This document shows positions 36,157 to 44,446 of a DNA stretch of 64,000 nucleotides, piece after piece. The stretch lies in assembly GCF_011759585.1 (NCBI RefSeq), contig NZ_JAAOYV010000002.1, positions 927,510 through 991,509 of the forward strand, given 5' to 3'. The position numbers and the translations under genes are program-made. This stretch comes from Frigoribacterium endophyticum (GTDB taxonomy: Bacteria; Actinomycetota; Actinomycetes; Actinomycetales; Microbacteriaceae). The notes under the pieces were generated by a model that saw only the letters and a list, made by a program, of their open reading frames with translations, had not been told where the DNA came from and searched no databases. Position 1 is the first letter of the stretch, and each line of letters starts with the position of its first letter.

Positions 36157-36876
36157 TCAGGCGCGGAGGTAGCGGTGCTCGGGCCGGCCGGCCGACCCGT
36201 AGCGGAGCTGCATGGCGAGGTGGCCGTCGGCGGCGAGGGAGGCCAGGTACCGCTGGGCGGTCGCCCGGCTGACCCCGACCTGGTCGGCGACCTCGGCGGC
36301 GCTGAGCTCGGCGGCGGAGGCGACCACCGCCTCCAGCACGGCCTGCTCCGTCGCCGAGCGCGACCGCGACGACGCCCGCGCGTCGCCGGAGTGCAGGATG
36401 CGCTGCGCGCGCTCGACCGCCTCCTGGTCGACGCCGCCGCGCTCGCCGGCGCCCCGCCCGGCTGCGCCGCCGCCCTGCTCGGGCCCGTGGTCGTCGAGCA
36501 CGTGCTCGAAGCGCCGGTAGGCCCGCAGCCGCTCGTCGAGCAGCTCGGCCGCGAAGGGCTTGATCAGGTAGGCGAGCGCCCCGCGGCGGAGGGCGGTGCG
36601 CACCGTCGACGGGTCGGAGGCCGCGCTGAGCACGAAGGCGTCGACGTCGAGCTCGCGCAGCAGGTCGAGCCCGCTGCCGTCGGGCAGGTAGAGGTCGAGC
36701 AGCACGAGGTCGACCGGCTGCTCGGCCAGGGCCCGGCGGGCGGCCGCGACCGTGCCGACCGGGGGCAGGGCCCGGAAGCCGTCCTGCGCGTCGACCCGCG
36801 CGCGGTGCACGTCGGCGACCCAGAAGTCGTCGTCGACGACGAGCACGGTCAGCGGGGAGGCGGGCGTGGCGGTCAC
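36157..36876 (-). CDS. Citrate/C4-dicarboxylate-type response regulator (CitB/DcuR-like)
   Basis: 239 aa. Receiver domain residues 8-125 with acidic pocket VVDDDF, phospho-acceptor Asp61 (LVLLDLYLPDG), and the switch Ser/Lys positions (LSAASD; LIKPF). The C-terminal part has a helix-turn-helix (LSAAEVADQVGVSRATAQRYLASL) like CitB/DctR regulators. The linker is Gly/Ala-rich. GTG at 36876 overlaps the kinase stop. It probably controls the transporter gene at 38954. Confidence 0.9.
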   Translation of the reverse strand: MTATPASPLTVLVVDDDFWVADVHRARVDAQDGFRALPPVGTVAAARRALAEQPVDLVLLDLYLPDGSGLDLLRELDVDAFVLSAASDPSTVRTALRRGALAYLIKPFAAELLDERLRAYRRFEHVLDDHGPEQGGGAAGRGAGERGGVDQEAVERAQRILHSGDARASSRSRSATEQAVLEAVVASAAELSAAEVADQVGVSRATAQRYLASLAADGHLAMQLRYGSAGRPEHRYLRA

Positions 36877-38741
36877 GAGGTGCTCCTGGAGGGGTCGGGG
36901 CGGCCGGCGAGGCCGGGGGCGGGCGGCACCGCGCCGACGGGCGGCACCGCGCCGGCGGGCTGCACCGTGCCGACGGGCTGCACCGCACCGACGAGCCGGG
37001 CGCAGAAGACGGCGCCGTGGCCGTCGCCGCCGGGCGAGCCGAGCCAGACGTCGCCGCCGCGGCGACGCGCGGTGTCGCGCGACAGGGGCAGCCCGAAGCC
37101 GAGGCCGTGCACGGGGTCGTGCCCCGCGCCTCCCCCGGGCTCGCCGTCGTCGGCCTGCGACGGGCCGGGCACGTCGCGGCGGCGCTCGAAGAGCCGCTCG
37201 GGCCGCGCGACCCCGTCGCCGGAGTCCATCACCGAGAGGTGCAGGTCGGGGCCGTCGTCGAGCAGCTCGACCTCCACCCAGGCCGGCGTCGTGCGGCCCG
37301 CGACGGCGGCGCGCACCGCGTTGTCGACCAGGTTGCCGAGCACCGTCGTCACGTCTCCCGCCTCGACCACCTGCCCCGCGACGAGCGTCTCGGGGCCGAG
37401 CTGCAGCAGCACGCCGCGCTCCGCCGCCTCGACGCCCTTGGCGCCGACGAAGGCCTGGAGGTACGGCTCGGCGAGCCGGTCGGCGTGCTTCACCGGGTAG
37501 CGCAGCGGCCCGTGCTCGAGCACGTCGGCGAGGTAGCCCTTCGCCTGCTCCACCCGCCCGATCTCGAGCAGGCCGGCGACGGCGTGCAGCCGGTTCGCGA
37601 ACTCGTGGCGCTGCGCGCGCAGCGCCGTCGTCATCGCGCCCACCGCGTCGAGCCGGCGGGTCAGCGCCTCGACGGCCGTGCGGTCGCGCAGCACGGCGAC
37701 GCGGCCGAGGTCGACGCCCTCGCGGGCCACCGGGCGCACGTCGACGATGAGCACCCGGGGGCCGACGACCAGCGTCGTGCCCGCGGGCCCGAGCGACCCC
37801 GCCGAGGGCGACCCCGAGGAGGCGCGGGCCGGGTCGAGCAGGTCGGCCAGCTCCCCCGGCAGCTCCAGCTCCGCGAGCGCCCGACCCACGACGTCGTCGC
37901 CCGCCGAGCCGAGCGCCAGCAGCTGCGCCGCCTGCTCGTTGCAGACGCTGACGCGGCCCTCCCGGTCGACCGCGAGCACCCCCTCCCCCACACCGCCGAG
38001 CACGGCCTGCTGGTTCTGCACCAGGGTCGCGAGGTCGTCGGGCTGGAGGCCCAGCGTGAGACGGTCGAGGCGACGGCGGATGAGCACCGACGCGACCACG
38101 CCGAGCAGGAGCGCGAGGGCCGCGACGCCGACCACCGGCAGGGAATCGCGCGCGACGGTGTCGTAGACACGGGCGGGGGCGTAGCCGACGCTGACCTCGC
38201 CGACGACGACCGGGCGCTCGCCGGGGGCCGCGTCGGGGGCGAAGACCGGCACCTTCGCGCGGGCGGAGTCACCGAGCGTGCCGCGCTCCCACGACACGGT
38301 CTCCTCGCCGCGGAGCGCCGCGTCGGGGCTCGTGCTGACGCGCTCGCCGATGCGGTCGGGCTCGGGGTGGGCGAGGCGGACGCCGCGGTCGTCGGTGACG
38401 ACGACGAAGAGGGCGCCGGTGCGCTGCTGCACCGACGAGGCCGTGAGCTGCAGCGGGCCCTCGGCGAGCGCCTCCTCGTCCAGGGCGGTGCCGTCGACGC
38501 TGAGGGTGGCGACCTCGCGGCGCACGTCGCCGTCGGCCGCGACGCTCTGCGCGACGGCGAGGGCGGTCGACTCGGCCTCGTGGGCCAGACGCTGCACGGC
38601 GACGCCGACGAACACGGCGGTGGTGAGCAGCACGACGGCGGTGACGACGGCCAGCTGCAGCAGCAGCACCTCGGTCGCGAACCGGCGCCGCGGCCGCGGC
38701 GGTCGGGCGCGGGCGCTCCGGGGTGAGCTGTCGTCGGTCAC
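36873..38741 (-). CDS. Citrate/C4-dicarboxylate-type sensor histidine kinase (CitA/DcuS-like)
   Basis: 622 aa. Transmembrane helix 1 near residues 24-46, periplasmic PAS-like sensor to about 195 (LFVVVTDDRGVRLAHPEPDRIGERV is the CitA/DcuS-type core with a ligand-binding HPxPxRIG pattern), helix 2 near 202-222, cytoplasmic PAS (about 245-350), dimerisation helix with phospho-acceptor His379 in AQRHEFANRLH, and ATPase with NLVDNAVRAA and a GLGFGLPLSRD box. The tail has VGTVQPAG/AVPPVG repeats. GTG at 38741; no good ribosome-binding site. Ligand (citrate or a C4-dicarboxylate) is inferred from the neighbour. Confidence 0.88.
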   Translation of the reverse strand: MTDDSSPRSARARPPRPRRRFATEVLLLQLAVVTAVVLLTTAVFVGVAVQRLAHEAESTALAVAQSVAADGDVRREVATLSVDGTALDEEALAEGPLQLTASSVQQRTGALFVVVTDDRGVRLAHPEPDRIGERVSTSPDAALRGEETVSWERGTLGDSARAKVPVFAPDAAPGERPVVVGEVSVGYAPARVYDTVARDSLPVVGVAALALLLGVVASVLIRRRLDRLTLGLQPDDLATLVQNQQAVLGGVGEGVLAVDREGRVSVCNEQAAQLLALGSAGDDVVGRALAELELPGELADLLDPARASSGSPSAGSLGPAGTTLVVGPRVLIVDVRPVAREGVDLGRVAVLRDRTAVEALTRRLDAVGAMTTALRAQRHEFANRLHAVAGLLEIGRVEQAKGYLADVLEHGPLRYPVKHADRLAEPYLQAFVGAKGVEAAERGVLLQLGPETLVAGQVVEAGDVTTVLGNLVDNAVRAAVAGRTTPAWVEVELLDDGPDLHLSVMDSGDGVARPERLFERRRDVPGPSQADDGEPGGGAGHDPVHGLGFGLPLSRDTARRRGGDVWLGSPGGDGHGAVFCARLVGAVQPVGTVQPAGAVPPVGAVPPAPGLAGRPDPSRSTS

Positions 38742-38953
38742 GAGCGTCAGCGTAACCGGGGCCGGGGAGGCGCGTGAGCAGAACGAGCAGAACGCCGACA
38801 ACGTGCGGAACGGCTCCAACGCGCAGAAGCGCGACGCGCCTCCGACCTGGCCGCTAGCGTGCCCGGACGCGCCGCGCACCCGACCGGCCTGCCCCCTCGG
38901 GGGCGGTGACGACGGGCCGGCCCACCGACACGCTCACGGACGAAGGAGTCCCG

Positions 38954-40456
38954 ATGCTCGTACTGCTCGGCTATCTGATGATCCTCACCTTCATGGTGCT
39001 GATCATGACGAAGCGGCTCTCGCCGATGCTCGCGCTGATCATGGTGCCGACGATCTTCGGCCTCTTCGCCGGCGCGGGGCTCGGCATCGGCGACATGGTG
39101 ATCGAGGCGGTCGGCGACCTCGCCCCGACCGCGGCCCTGCTGATGTTCGCGATCATGTACTTCGGGCTGATGATCGACGTCGGCCTGTTCGACCCGCTGG
39201 TGCGGCTCATCCTCCGCGCGACCGGCAACGACCCCGCGAAGGTCGTGCTCGGCACCGCCCTGCTGGCCGGGGCCGTCTCGCTCGACGGCGACGGCTCGAC
39301 CACCTTCATCGTGACGACGGCGGCCATGCTGCCGATCTACCTGCGGCTCGGCATGAGCCCGGTCGTGCTGACCTGCGTCGCCGGCCTGATCAACGGCACG
39401 CTGAACATCGTGCCCTGGGGCGGGCCGACCGTCCGCGCCGCGGCGGCGCTCAACGTCTCGCCGTCGGAGATCTTCGTGCCCCTCGTGCCGTCGCTCGTCG
39501 CCGGCCTCGTCATCGCGTTCGCCTTCGCCTGGCTGCTCGGGCTGCGTGAGCGGAAGCGCCTCGGCGGCAGCGTCTCGCTCGACACCGCGGCCGTCGCCGT
39601 GCCCCTCTCGAAGGCGATGGCGAACGCCGGGGCCGGCGTCGCCGAGGGCCGCGGCGTGTCGATGTTCACCAGCCCGACCGTGGCCCTCGGGCTGCGCGGC
39701 GGCCGCGCCGACGGGTCGCGGGCCGACGCCCCCGGGGAGCGCGCCGTCGACAACGCCGGCACGGGCCTGTCGGAGAACGGCACCCCCGGCGTCGGCACGA
39801 TGGCCGACACCATGCTCGACCCGACCCGCGAGACGCTGCGCCCGCGGCTGATCTGGTTCAATCTCGTGCTGACGGTCGCCGTGATGGTGCTGCTCGTGCT
39901 CGACCTCTTCCCGCTCGCCTACGTCTTCATGGTGGGCTCCGCGATCGCGCTGCTCGTCAACTTCCCGAAGGTGAAGCAGCAGACGGCCGAGATCGTCGCC
40001 CACGCGCCGAGCATCGTCGGCGTCGTCTCGATGGTGTTCGCCGCGGCCGTGCTGATCGGCGTGCTGAACGGCACCGGCATGGTCAGCGCCATGGCCGACT
40101 GGCTCGTCGACGTCATCCCCGACGCGATGGGGCCGTACCTCGCCGTCATCACGGGCCTGCTGAGCCTGCCGCTCACCTTCTTCATGAGCAACGACGCCTT
40201 CTACTTCGGCATCCTCCCCGTGCTCGCCGAGAGCGCCTCCGCGTTCGGCATCGAGCCCGTCGAGATGGCCCGCGCCTCGGTGATCGGCCAGCCGGTGCAC
40301 CTGCAGAGCCCGCTCGTGCCGGCCATCCTGCTGCTCGTCAGCCTCGCGAACGTCAACCTCGGCGACCACCACAAGAAGGTGCTCTGGAGGGCGGCCGTGG
40401 TGTCGGTCGTGATGCTCGTCGTCGCGGTCGTCGTCGGCGTCATCCCCTGGGGCTGA
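38954..40456 (+). CDS. CitMHS-family citrate-metal symporter
   Basis: 500 aa, about twelve membrane segments. Family signatures: MFAIMYFGLMIDVGLFDPLVRLILR, the loop AVSLDGDGSTTFIVTTAAMLPIY, VPWGGPTVRAAAAL, and near the end FFMSNDAFYFGILPVLAE and GQPVHLQSPLVPA. CitM-type proteins import citrate complexed with divalent metals. A hydrophilic loop of about 90 residues (around 215-305) is longer than usual. ATG at 38954 has GGAG 6 nt upstream. Divergent from the CitA/CitB-like pair that probably regulates it; the 211-bp gap holds no clear promoter. Confidence 0.9.
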   Translation: MLVLLGYLMILTFMVLIMTKRLSPMLALIMVPTIFGLFAGAGLGIGDMVIEAVGDLAPTAALLMFAIMYFGLMIDVGLFDPLVRLILRATGNDPAKVVLGTALLAGAVSLDGDGSTTFIVTTAAMLPIYLRLGMSPVVLTCVAGLINGTLNIVPWGGPTVRAAAALNVSPSEIFVPLVPSLVAGLVIAFAFAWLLGLRERKRLGGSVSLDTAAVAVPLSKAMANAGAGVAEGRGVSMFTSPTVALGLRGGRADGSRADAPGERAVDNAGTGLSENGTPGVGTMADTMLDPTRETLRPRLIWFNLVLTVAVMVLLVLDLFPLAYVFMVGSAIALLVNFPKVKQQTAEIVAHAPSIVGVVSMVFAAAVLIGVLNGTGMVSAMADWLVDVIPDAMGPYLAVITGLLSLPLTFFMSNDAFYFGILPVLAESASAFGIEPVEMARASVIGQPVHLQSPLVPAILLLVSLANVNLGDHHKKVLWRAAVVSVVMLVVAVVVGVIPWG

Positions 40457-40473
40457 CGCGTCGGCACCTTACG

Positions 40474-40529
40474 CGAGTGGTCACGGACTGCTGCTCCCGG
40501 CGACGGGAGGGGCAGTTCGTGACCACTCG
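40474..40529. terminator. Bidirectional terminator-like double hairpin after citrate transporter
   Basis: 18-bp outer stem CGAGTGGTCACGGACTGC (40474-40491) with its complement at 40512-40529 (one G-U pair), enclosing CTCCCG-GCGA-CGGGAG. It lies between convergent genes; no U tract follows, as is common in high-GC actinobacteria. Confidence 0.65.
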
Positions 40530-40563
40530 GCCGTGGGGGCGGGGGTCGGGGGGGGTGCGGGCG

Positions 40564-40977
40564 TCAGCCCGTGGCGTCGAGGTAGACCGGGCGCTCGGGC
40601 TGGTGCGAGGCCTCGACGGTGCGCACGACCTCGAGGTGCCGCAGCACGACGAGGCGCGCGTCGTCGATCTGGGCCAGGGCGTCGCGCTGGGCCGCGGCGA
40701 CGGCGGCCGCGCGGTCGGCGAGCTCCGCCGGCAGCGGCCCGAGGCCCGTCGGCGGCGTCCACGATAGGAGGCGCGGGGCCGAGTCGTCGAGGCCCGCCCC
40801 GCCGGTCGCGTCGACGGTCAGCGCGAGGGCCTCGAGCTCGTCGAGGGCGGCGGCCCACCCGGCGTGCGCGAGCACGTCGGTGTCGGCGACGGCCGCCGGC
40901 GCCTCAGCGGGGAGCACGTCGGTGTCGGCGACGGCCGCCGGCGCCTCAGCGGGGAGCACGTCGGCCTCAGGCGACAC
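40564..40977 (-). CDS. Protein of unknown function in fliT position, with tandem repeat
   Basis: 137 aa. It overlaps fliS by 11 bp and is the last gene of the fliC-fliD-fliS series, where many bacteria have the FliD chaperone FliT. The C-terminal 60 residues are predicted helical (LPAELADRAAAVAAAQRDALAQIDDARLVVLRHLEVV in pieces), as in FliT, but no specific signature is visible. Residues 6-33 are two exact copies of DVLPAEAPAAVADT, from a 42-bp tandem duplication. GTG at 40977. FliT-like role is inference from position. Confidence 0.55.
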   Translation of the reverse strand: MSPEADVLPAEAPAAVADTDVLPAEAPAAVADTDVLAHAGWAAALDELEALALTVDATGGAGLDDSAPRLLSWTPPTGLGPLPAELADRAAAVAAAQRDALAQIDDARLVVLRHLEVVRTVEASHQPERPVYLDATG

Positions 40978-41560
40978 CGAGCGCTCCGCCGAGCGACGAC
41001 GAGGAGGCGATGGTGGCGCCGTAGCCGGAGGTGGCGCTGCCGAACGCGGCGACCCCCGCCGGCTGCGGCAGGCCGGCCCCGGGCACCGCGGCGCCCGGCG
41101 AGGCGGGAGCCGGCAGCGGGACGCCCGCCGCGCCTCCGGCCTGCAGCGACGCCGCGGCGTCGTGCCAGGCCTGGCGGAGCGGGTCGAGCAGGCCGACGAC
41201 CTCGCGGGTCAGCTCGACGTCGTGGTGCACGTTCGCGTTGACGAGCGCGGTCGAGGTGTAGCCGTAGAGCGCGAGCAGCCCCTCGCCGCCGTCCCAGACG
41301 TCGACCTTGAGCGACGACGACAGCTCGGCGACGATCGCCTGCGCGTGCAGCAGCTGCTCGGCGGCGGTGCCCCAGTCGGCGACGAGCTGCGCCGCCTCGG
41401 CGCGGCCGAGGTCGAGCATGAGGCGGTCGTAGAGCATCGTGACGAGCTGCACGGGCGTCGCCGAGAGCACCGCCTCGGCGTTGTACTGGGCACGCTGACG
41501 CTGCGCGACGGCGGTGGGCCGGGGGGCGGCGGCGAAGGCCGCGAAGGAGGAGGCGTCCAT
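40967..41560 (-). CDS. fliS: Flagellin chaperone FliS
   Basis: 197 aa. FliS core from about residue 20: YNAEAVLSATPVQLVTMLYDRLMLDLGRAE, then helices with SSLKVDVWDGGEGLLALYGYTSTALVNANVHHD in pieces. A 50-residue Ala/Gly/Pro-rich C-terminal tail is added to the normal 130-residue protein. It binds flagellin and prevents premature polymerisation. ATG at 41560, 2 bp after the fliD stop. Confidence 0.93.
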   Translation of the reverse strand: MDASSFAAFAAAPRPTAVAQRQRAQYNAEAVLSATPVQLVTMLYDRLMLDLGRAEAAQLVADWGTAAEQLLHAQAIVAELSSSLKVDVWDGGEGLLALYGYTSTALVNANVHHDVELTREVVGLLDPLRQAWHDAAASLQAGGAAGVPLPAPASPGAAVPGAGLPQPAGVAAFGSATSGYGATIASSSSLGGALGVA

Positions 41561-41562
41561 GG

Positions 41563-42957
41563 TCACTTCGTCTGGGCGGTGAGGGAGGCGACCTGGCTGC
41601 TGAGCCAGGTCGACTGCGAGTTGAGGTTGCTGAGCGTGACCTCGAGGTTCGAGTACACCGTCTGCAGGGTCGCGCGGCGGGTGGCGAGCCGGAGGTCCCA
41701 GTCGGCGATGCGGCCGCCGAGGTCCTTGACGACCGACTGCTGGCCGGTGATCACGGTCGTGAGCGTGCCCGAGGCCTTGTCGGAGGCGCTGCTCGCGGCC
41801 TTCGCGATGCGGTCGGCCAGCGTGCTCAGCATCGACTGGGTGCCGACGGGGTCGGCGGCGAGCGCCGCGGAGAACTTGTCGGCGTCGTACGAGAACGAGC
41901 CGTCCTTCTGGATCACGACGCCGATCGTCGAGGGCGACTTGCCGCCGATCGGCTGCGAGGCCGCCGACTGGAGCGCCTGCTGCACGGCCCGGACCGACGA
42001 CTCGCCGGTGTAGGCCCCGCCCTTGACGGTGGTGTTGCCGGTCGCGCCCGTCGTCGACGTGGTGGCCTGGCCGGCGGTGATCGCGCCGAGCACGGCCGTG
42101 AGGCTCGAGACGAGCCCCGAGGCGACCTTGCCGGCGGCGGTCGCGTCGCGTCCGATCATGATCGTGACCGGGGCGGCGGCCCCGACGGCGGCGGCGGTCA
42201 CGTCGACGGAGACGCCGGGCAGCAGATCCGTGAACGTGTTGGAGGCGCTGGTCACCACCTGCTCGGCGGCGGTGCCCGCGTAGAGGGTCAGCGAGGCGTC
42301 GCGCGCCGTCTTGACGACGGCGGCGCCGGGCTCGGCGAGGAGGTCGGGGGCCGTGCCGGCCGTCGTCTCGGCCGCGGTGCCGCGGTGCACGGCGAAGTCG
42401 CCGGTCGCGCCCGAGGTGGCCGAGGTGAGCTGCAGCCGGTAGACGGCGGCGCCGGACGCGTCCTTGCCGACGGGCACCTTCACGGCCTTGACGCCGGCGG
42501 CGGAGTCGTTGACGGCCTTCACGACGTCGTCGAGGGACGAGGAGGCGGCGGTCACCTCGGTCTGCTTCCCGGCGCTCGAGGTGAAGGTCAGCGTCGCCGG
42601 GCTCGTGGGCCAGGCGGTCATCGCGGCCGTGACCGCGGTCTTCGCCTGCGCCGTGGCGCCGACGGTGAACTCGATGCTGCCCGAGGCGGCGCCGGCCGCG
42701 GCCTTCGCGGTGACGGCGGTCGAGCTGCTCGTGGCGGTGAAGAGGTCGATCGAGCCGGGCTTCGCGGCGGTCGTGGCCGTGGTCGCGAGGGCGGCGACCT
42801 GGGCGTTCAGCGTCTGCATCGACGTGACGAACGAGTTGGCCGCGGTGACCTTGTTCTTCAGGAGCGTCTGGGGCGTCGCCTCGATCGACATCAGCGAGTT
42901 GATCAGCGACGTGGTGTCGAGGCCGCTCGCGAGGCCGTCGATGCCGAGGTTCGCCAT
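41563..42957 (-). CDS. fliD: Flagellar filament cap protein FliD
   Basis: 464-aa filament cap. Begins LGIDGLASGLDTTSLINSLMSIEATPQTLLKNKV, the FliD N-terminal motif; C-terminal domain with IGVVIQKDGSFSYDADKFSAALAADP and the terminal coiled coil GGRIADWDLRLATRRATLQTVYSNLE in pieces. Middle domain is Ala/Thr-rich. ATG at 42957. No flagellar promoter is visible directly upstream, so it is probably transcribed by readthrough from fliC past the hairpin at 43012. Confidence 0.95.
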   Translation of the reverse strand: MANLGIDGLASGLDTTSLINSLMSIEATPQTLLKNKVTAANSFVTSMQTLNAQVAALATTATTAAKPGSIDLFTATSSSTAVTAKAAAGAASGSIEFTVGATAQAKTAVTAAMTAWPTSPATLTFTSSAGKQTEVTAASSSLDDVVKAVNDSAAGVKAVKVPVGKDASGAAVYRLQLTSATSGATGDFAVHRGTAAETTAGTAPDLLAEPGAAVVKTARDASLTLYAGTAAEQVVTSASNTFTDLLPGVSVDVTAAAVGAAAPVTIMIGRDATAAGKVASGLVSSLTAVLGAITAGQATTSTTGATGNTTVKGGAYTGESSVRAVQQALQSAASQPIGGKSPSTIGVVIQKDGSFSYDADKFSAALAADPVGTQSMLSTLADRIAKAASSASDKASGTLTTVITGQQSVVKDLGGRIADWDLRLATRRATLQTVYSNLEVTLSNLNSQSTWLSSQVASLTAQTK

Positions 42958-43011
42958 GGTGGTGCCTCTCGCGGTGGGGATCGGGCGGGTGGGGCGGGGT
43001 GGAGAGCGTCG

Positions 43012-43067
43012 GGTGCGCGACCGGCGCGCTCGGGGGGAGAGGATCAGCTGCTCCCCCGTCGCGCACC
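43012..43067 (-). terminator. Terminator-like hairpin between fliC and fliD
   Basis: Outer arms GGTGCGCGAC (43012-43021) and GTCGCGCACC (43058-43067), inner arms GGGGGAG (43033-43039) and CTCCCCC (43051-43057), with an 11-nt bulge on one side. It may reduce readthrough from strongly expressed fliC into fliD-fliS. Confidence 0.5.
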
Positions 43068-43159
43068 GGTCACGCGCCCGACCAGGGTGGTGCTCGGCGC
43101 CTGCTGGGATCAGGCGTCGGGCCGGTCGCCGACGAGTCGGTGACCGTGTCGCCCGCCGA

Positions 43160-44329
43160 CTAGCGGAGGAGCGACAGGACGCCCTGGGTGCTCTGGTTCG
43201 CCTGCGCGAGCATCGCCGTGCCGGCCTGGCTCAGGATGTTCGAGCGGGTGTACTTGACCATCTCCTGCGCCATGTCGGTGTCGCGGATGCGCGACTCGGC
43301 CGCGGTCAGGTTCTCCTTCGCCACGTTCGTCACGTTGATCGCGTGCTCGAAGCGGTTCTGCACGGCACCGAGCTCCGAGCGGGCCGTGGAGACCGTCTGG
43401 ATCTGGGCGTCGATCAGCTTGATGGAGGCCTGGGCGTTGTCGGCCGTGTCGAACTTGAGGCCACCGGTGGTGGTGGCTCCGGCAGTGCCCGCGACGACGC
43501 CGGTGCCGGCGTCGTCGGCGACGCTGACGGCGCCGCCGTTGTTGGCGGTGACGACGATGCCGGTGCCGGCGCCGTTGGCGTCCTTGGTCACGGAGACCGA
43601 GAAGTTGGCCGAGAAGGCCGCGTCCTTGGTCAGCGCGTCCGCGTAGCCCTGCACGCTGTCGAACTTGCCGGCAGCACCGAGGTCGGCCGTCTTGATCGTC
43701 TTGGTCTCGCTGCCGCTGGTGACGCTGAACGTCTGGACGCCCGCGATGTCGGCCGGGGCGGCGACCGTGAAGGACGAGCCCGTGGTGCCGAGGTCGCCAC
43801 CGGTGAGGTTGTTCGCGATGGCCGAGACGTTCGCCTTCGACAGGTCGACCGTGATCTGGCTGTCCGCACCGCTGTTGGCGCCGACCTGGAACTTGAGGGC
43901 GGTGTTGCTGCCGTCGAGCAGGTTGGTGCCGTTGAAGTTCGTCGACGCCGAGATGCGCGTCAGCTCCTTCTGCAGGGCCCCGACCTCGGTCGTGATCGCC
44001 TTGCGCGAGTCGGCGTTGTTCGAGTCGTTGCCGGCCTGCACGGCGAGGTCACGCATGCGCTGCAGGATCGAGTGGGTCTCGGTGAGGCCACCCTCAGCGG
44101 TCTGGACGACGGAGATGCCGTCCTGGGCGTTGCGCGCGGCCACCGTCAGTCCGCCGACCTGCGAGCGCAGGCCCTCGGAGATCGAGAGGCCGGCCGCGTC
44201 GTCAGCGGCACGGTTGATGCGGAGGCCCGACGAGAGCTTCTCGAGGCTCTTCGACAGGTCGTTCTGCGTGGCGTTCAGGTTGCGGTACGTGTTGTTCGCA
44301 GCGAGGTTGGTGTTGATCTGCATGCCCAT
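43160..44329 (-). CDS. fliC: Flagellin
   Basis: 389-aa filament subunit. N-terminal D0/D1: MQINTNLAANNTYRNLNATQNDLSKSLEKLSSGLRINRAADDAAGLSI in pieces; C-terminal ARSELGAVQNRFEHAINVTNVAKENLTAAESRIRDTDMAQEMV in pieces, ending LSLLR. The central 160 residues are a variable domain with Gly/Thr/Asn. ATG at 44329 with GAGGA just upstream; Met3 is an alternative. The leader carries a CsrA-type hairpin and a GGA in the ribosome-binding site, so translation is likely CsrA-controlled. Confidence 0.97.
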   Translation of the reverse strand: MGMQINTNLAANNTYRNLNATQNDLSKSLEKLSSGLRINRAADDAAGLSISEGLRSQVGGLTVAARNAQDGISVVQTAEGGLTETHSILQRMRDLAVQAGNDSNNADSRKAITTEVGALQKELTRISASTNFNGTNLLDGSNTALKFQVGANSGADSQITVDLSKANVSAIANNLTGGDLGTTGSSFTVAAPADIAGVQTFSVTSGSETKTIKTADLGAAGKFDSVQGYADALTKDAAFSANFSVSVTKDANGAGTGIVVTANNGGAVSVADDAGTGVVAGTAGATTTGGLKFDTADNAQASIKLIDAQIQTVSTARSELGAVQNRFEHAINVTNVAKENLTAAESRIRDTDMAQEMVKYTRSNILSQAGTAMLAQANQSTQGVLSLLR

Positions 44330-44361
44330 GGTGTTTCCTCTTCCGTGACTGGGTGGTGTTC

Positions 44362-44383
44362 GTCAGCCCGTCCGTGGGCTGAC
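44362..44383 (-). promoter_or_regulatory. Candidate CsrA-binding hairpin in fliC leader
   Basis: Perfect 8-bp stem GUCAGCCC/GGGCUGAC with the loop ACGGAC, beginning almost at the predicted 5' end of the mRNA. A second GGA lies in the ribosome-binding site (GAGGA, about 44336-44340). The arrangement of one hairpin site plus one site on the ribosome-binding site is that of the Bacillus hag leader. Confidence 0.65.
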
Positions 44384-44391
44384 ACCGGCTA

Positions 44392-44418
44392 CTGTCGGCC
44401 GGCTGCCGGTGGTCGTTA
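44392..44418 (-). promoter_or_regulatory. Flagellar sigma (FliA-type) promoter of fliC
   Basis: Minus strand TAAC (44418-44415), 15-bp spacer, GCCGACAG (44399-44392). Predicted start near 44385. Confidence 0.75.
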
Positions 44419-44446
44419 GCGACCTCCGGAAGTTTTCTGGGGCCGC

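Noticed and set aside
42958-43159. FliA-type promoter upstream of fliD
   Set aside because: No TAAC-N15-GCCGA match exists on the minus strand in this gap; only the terminator-like hairpin is seen.
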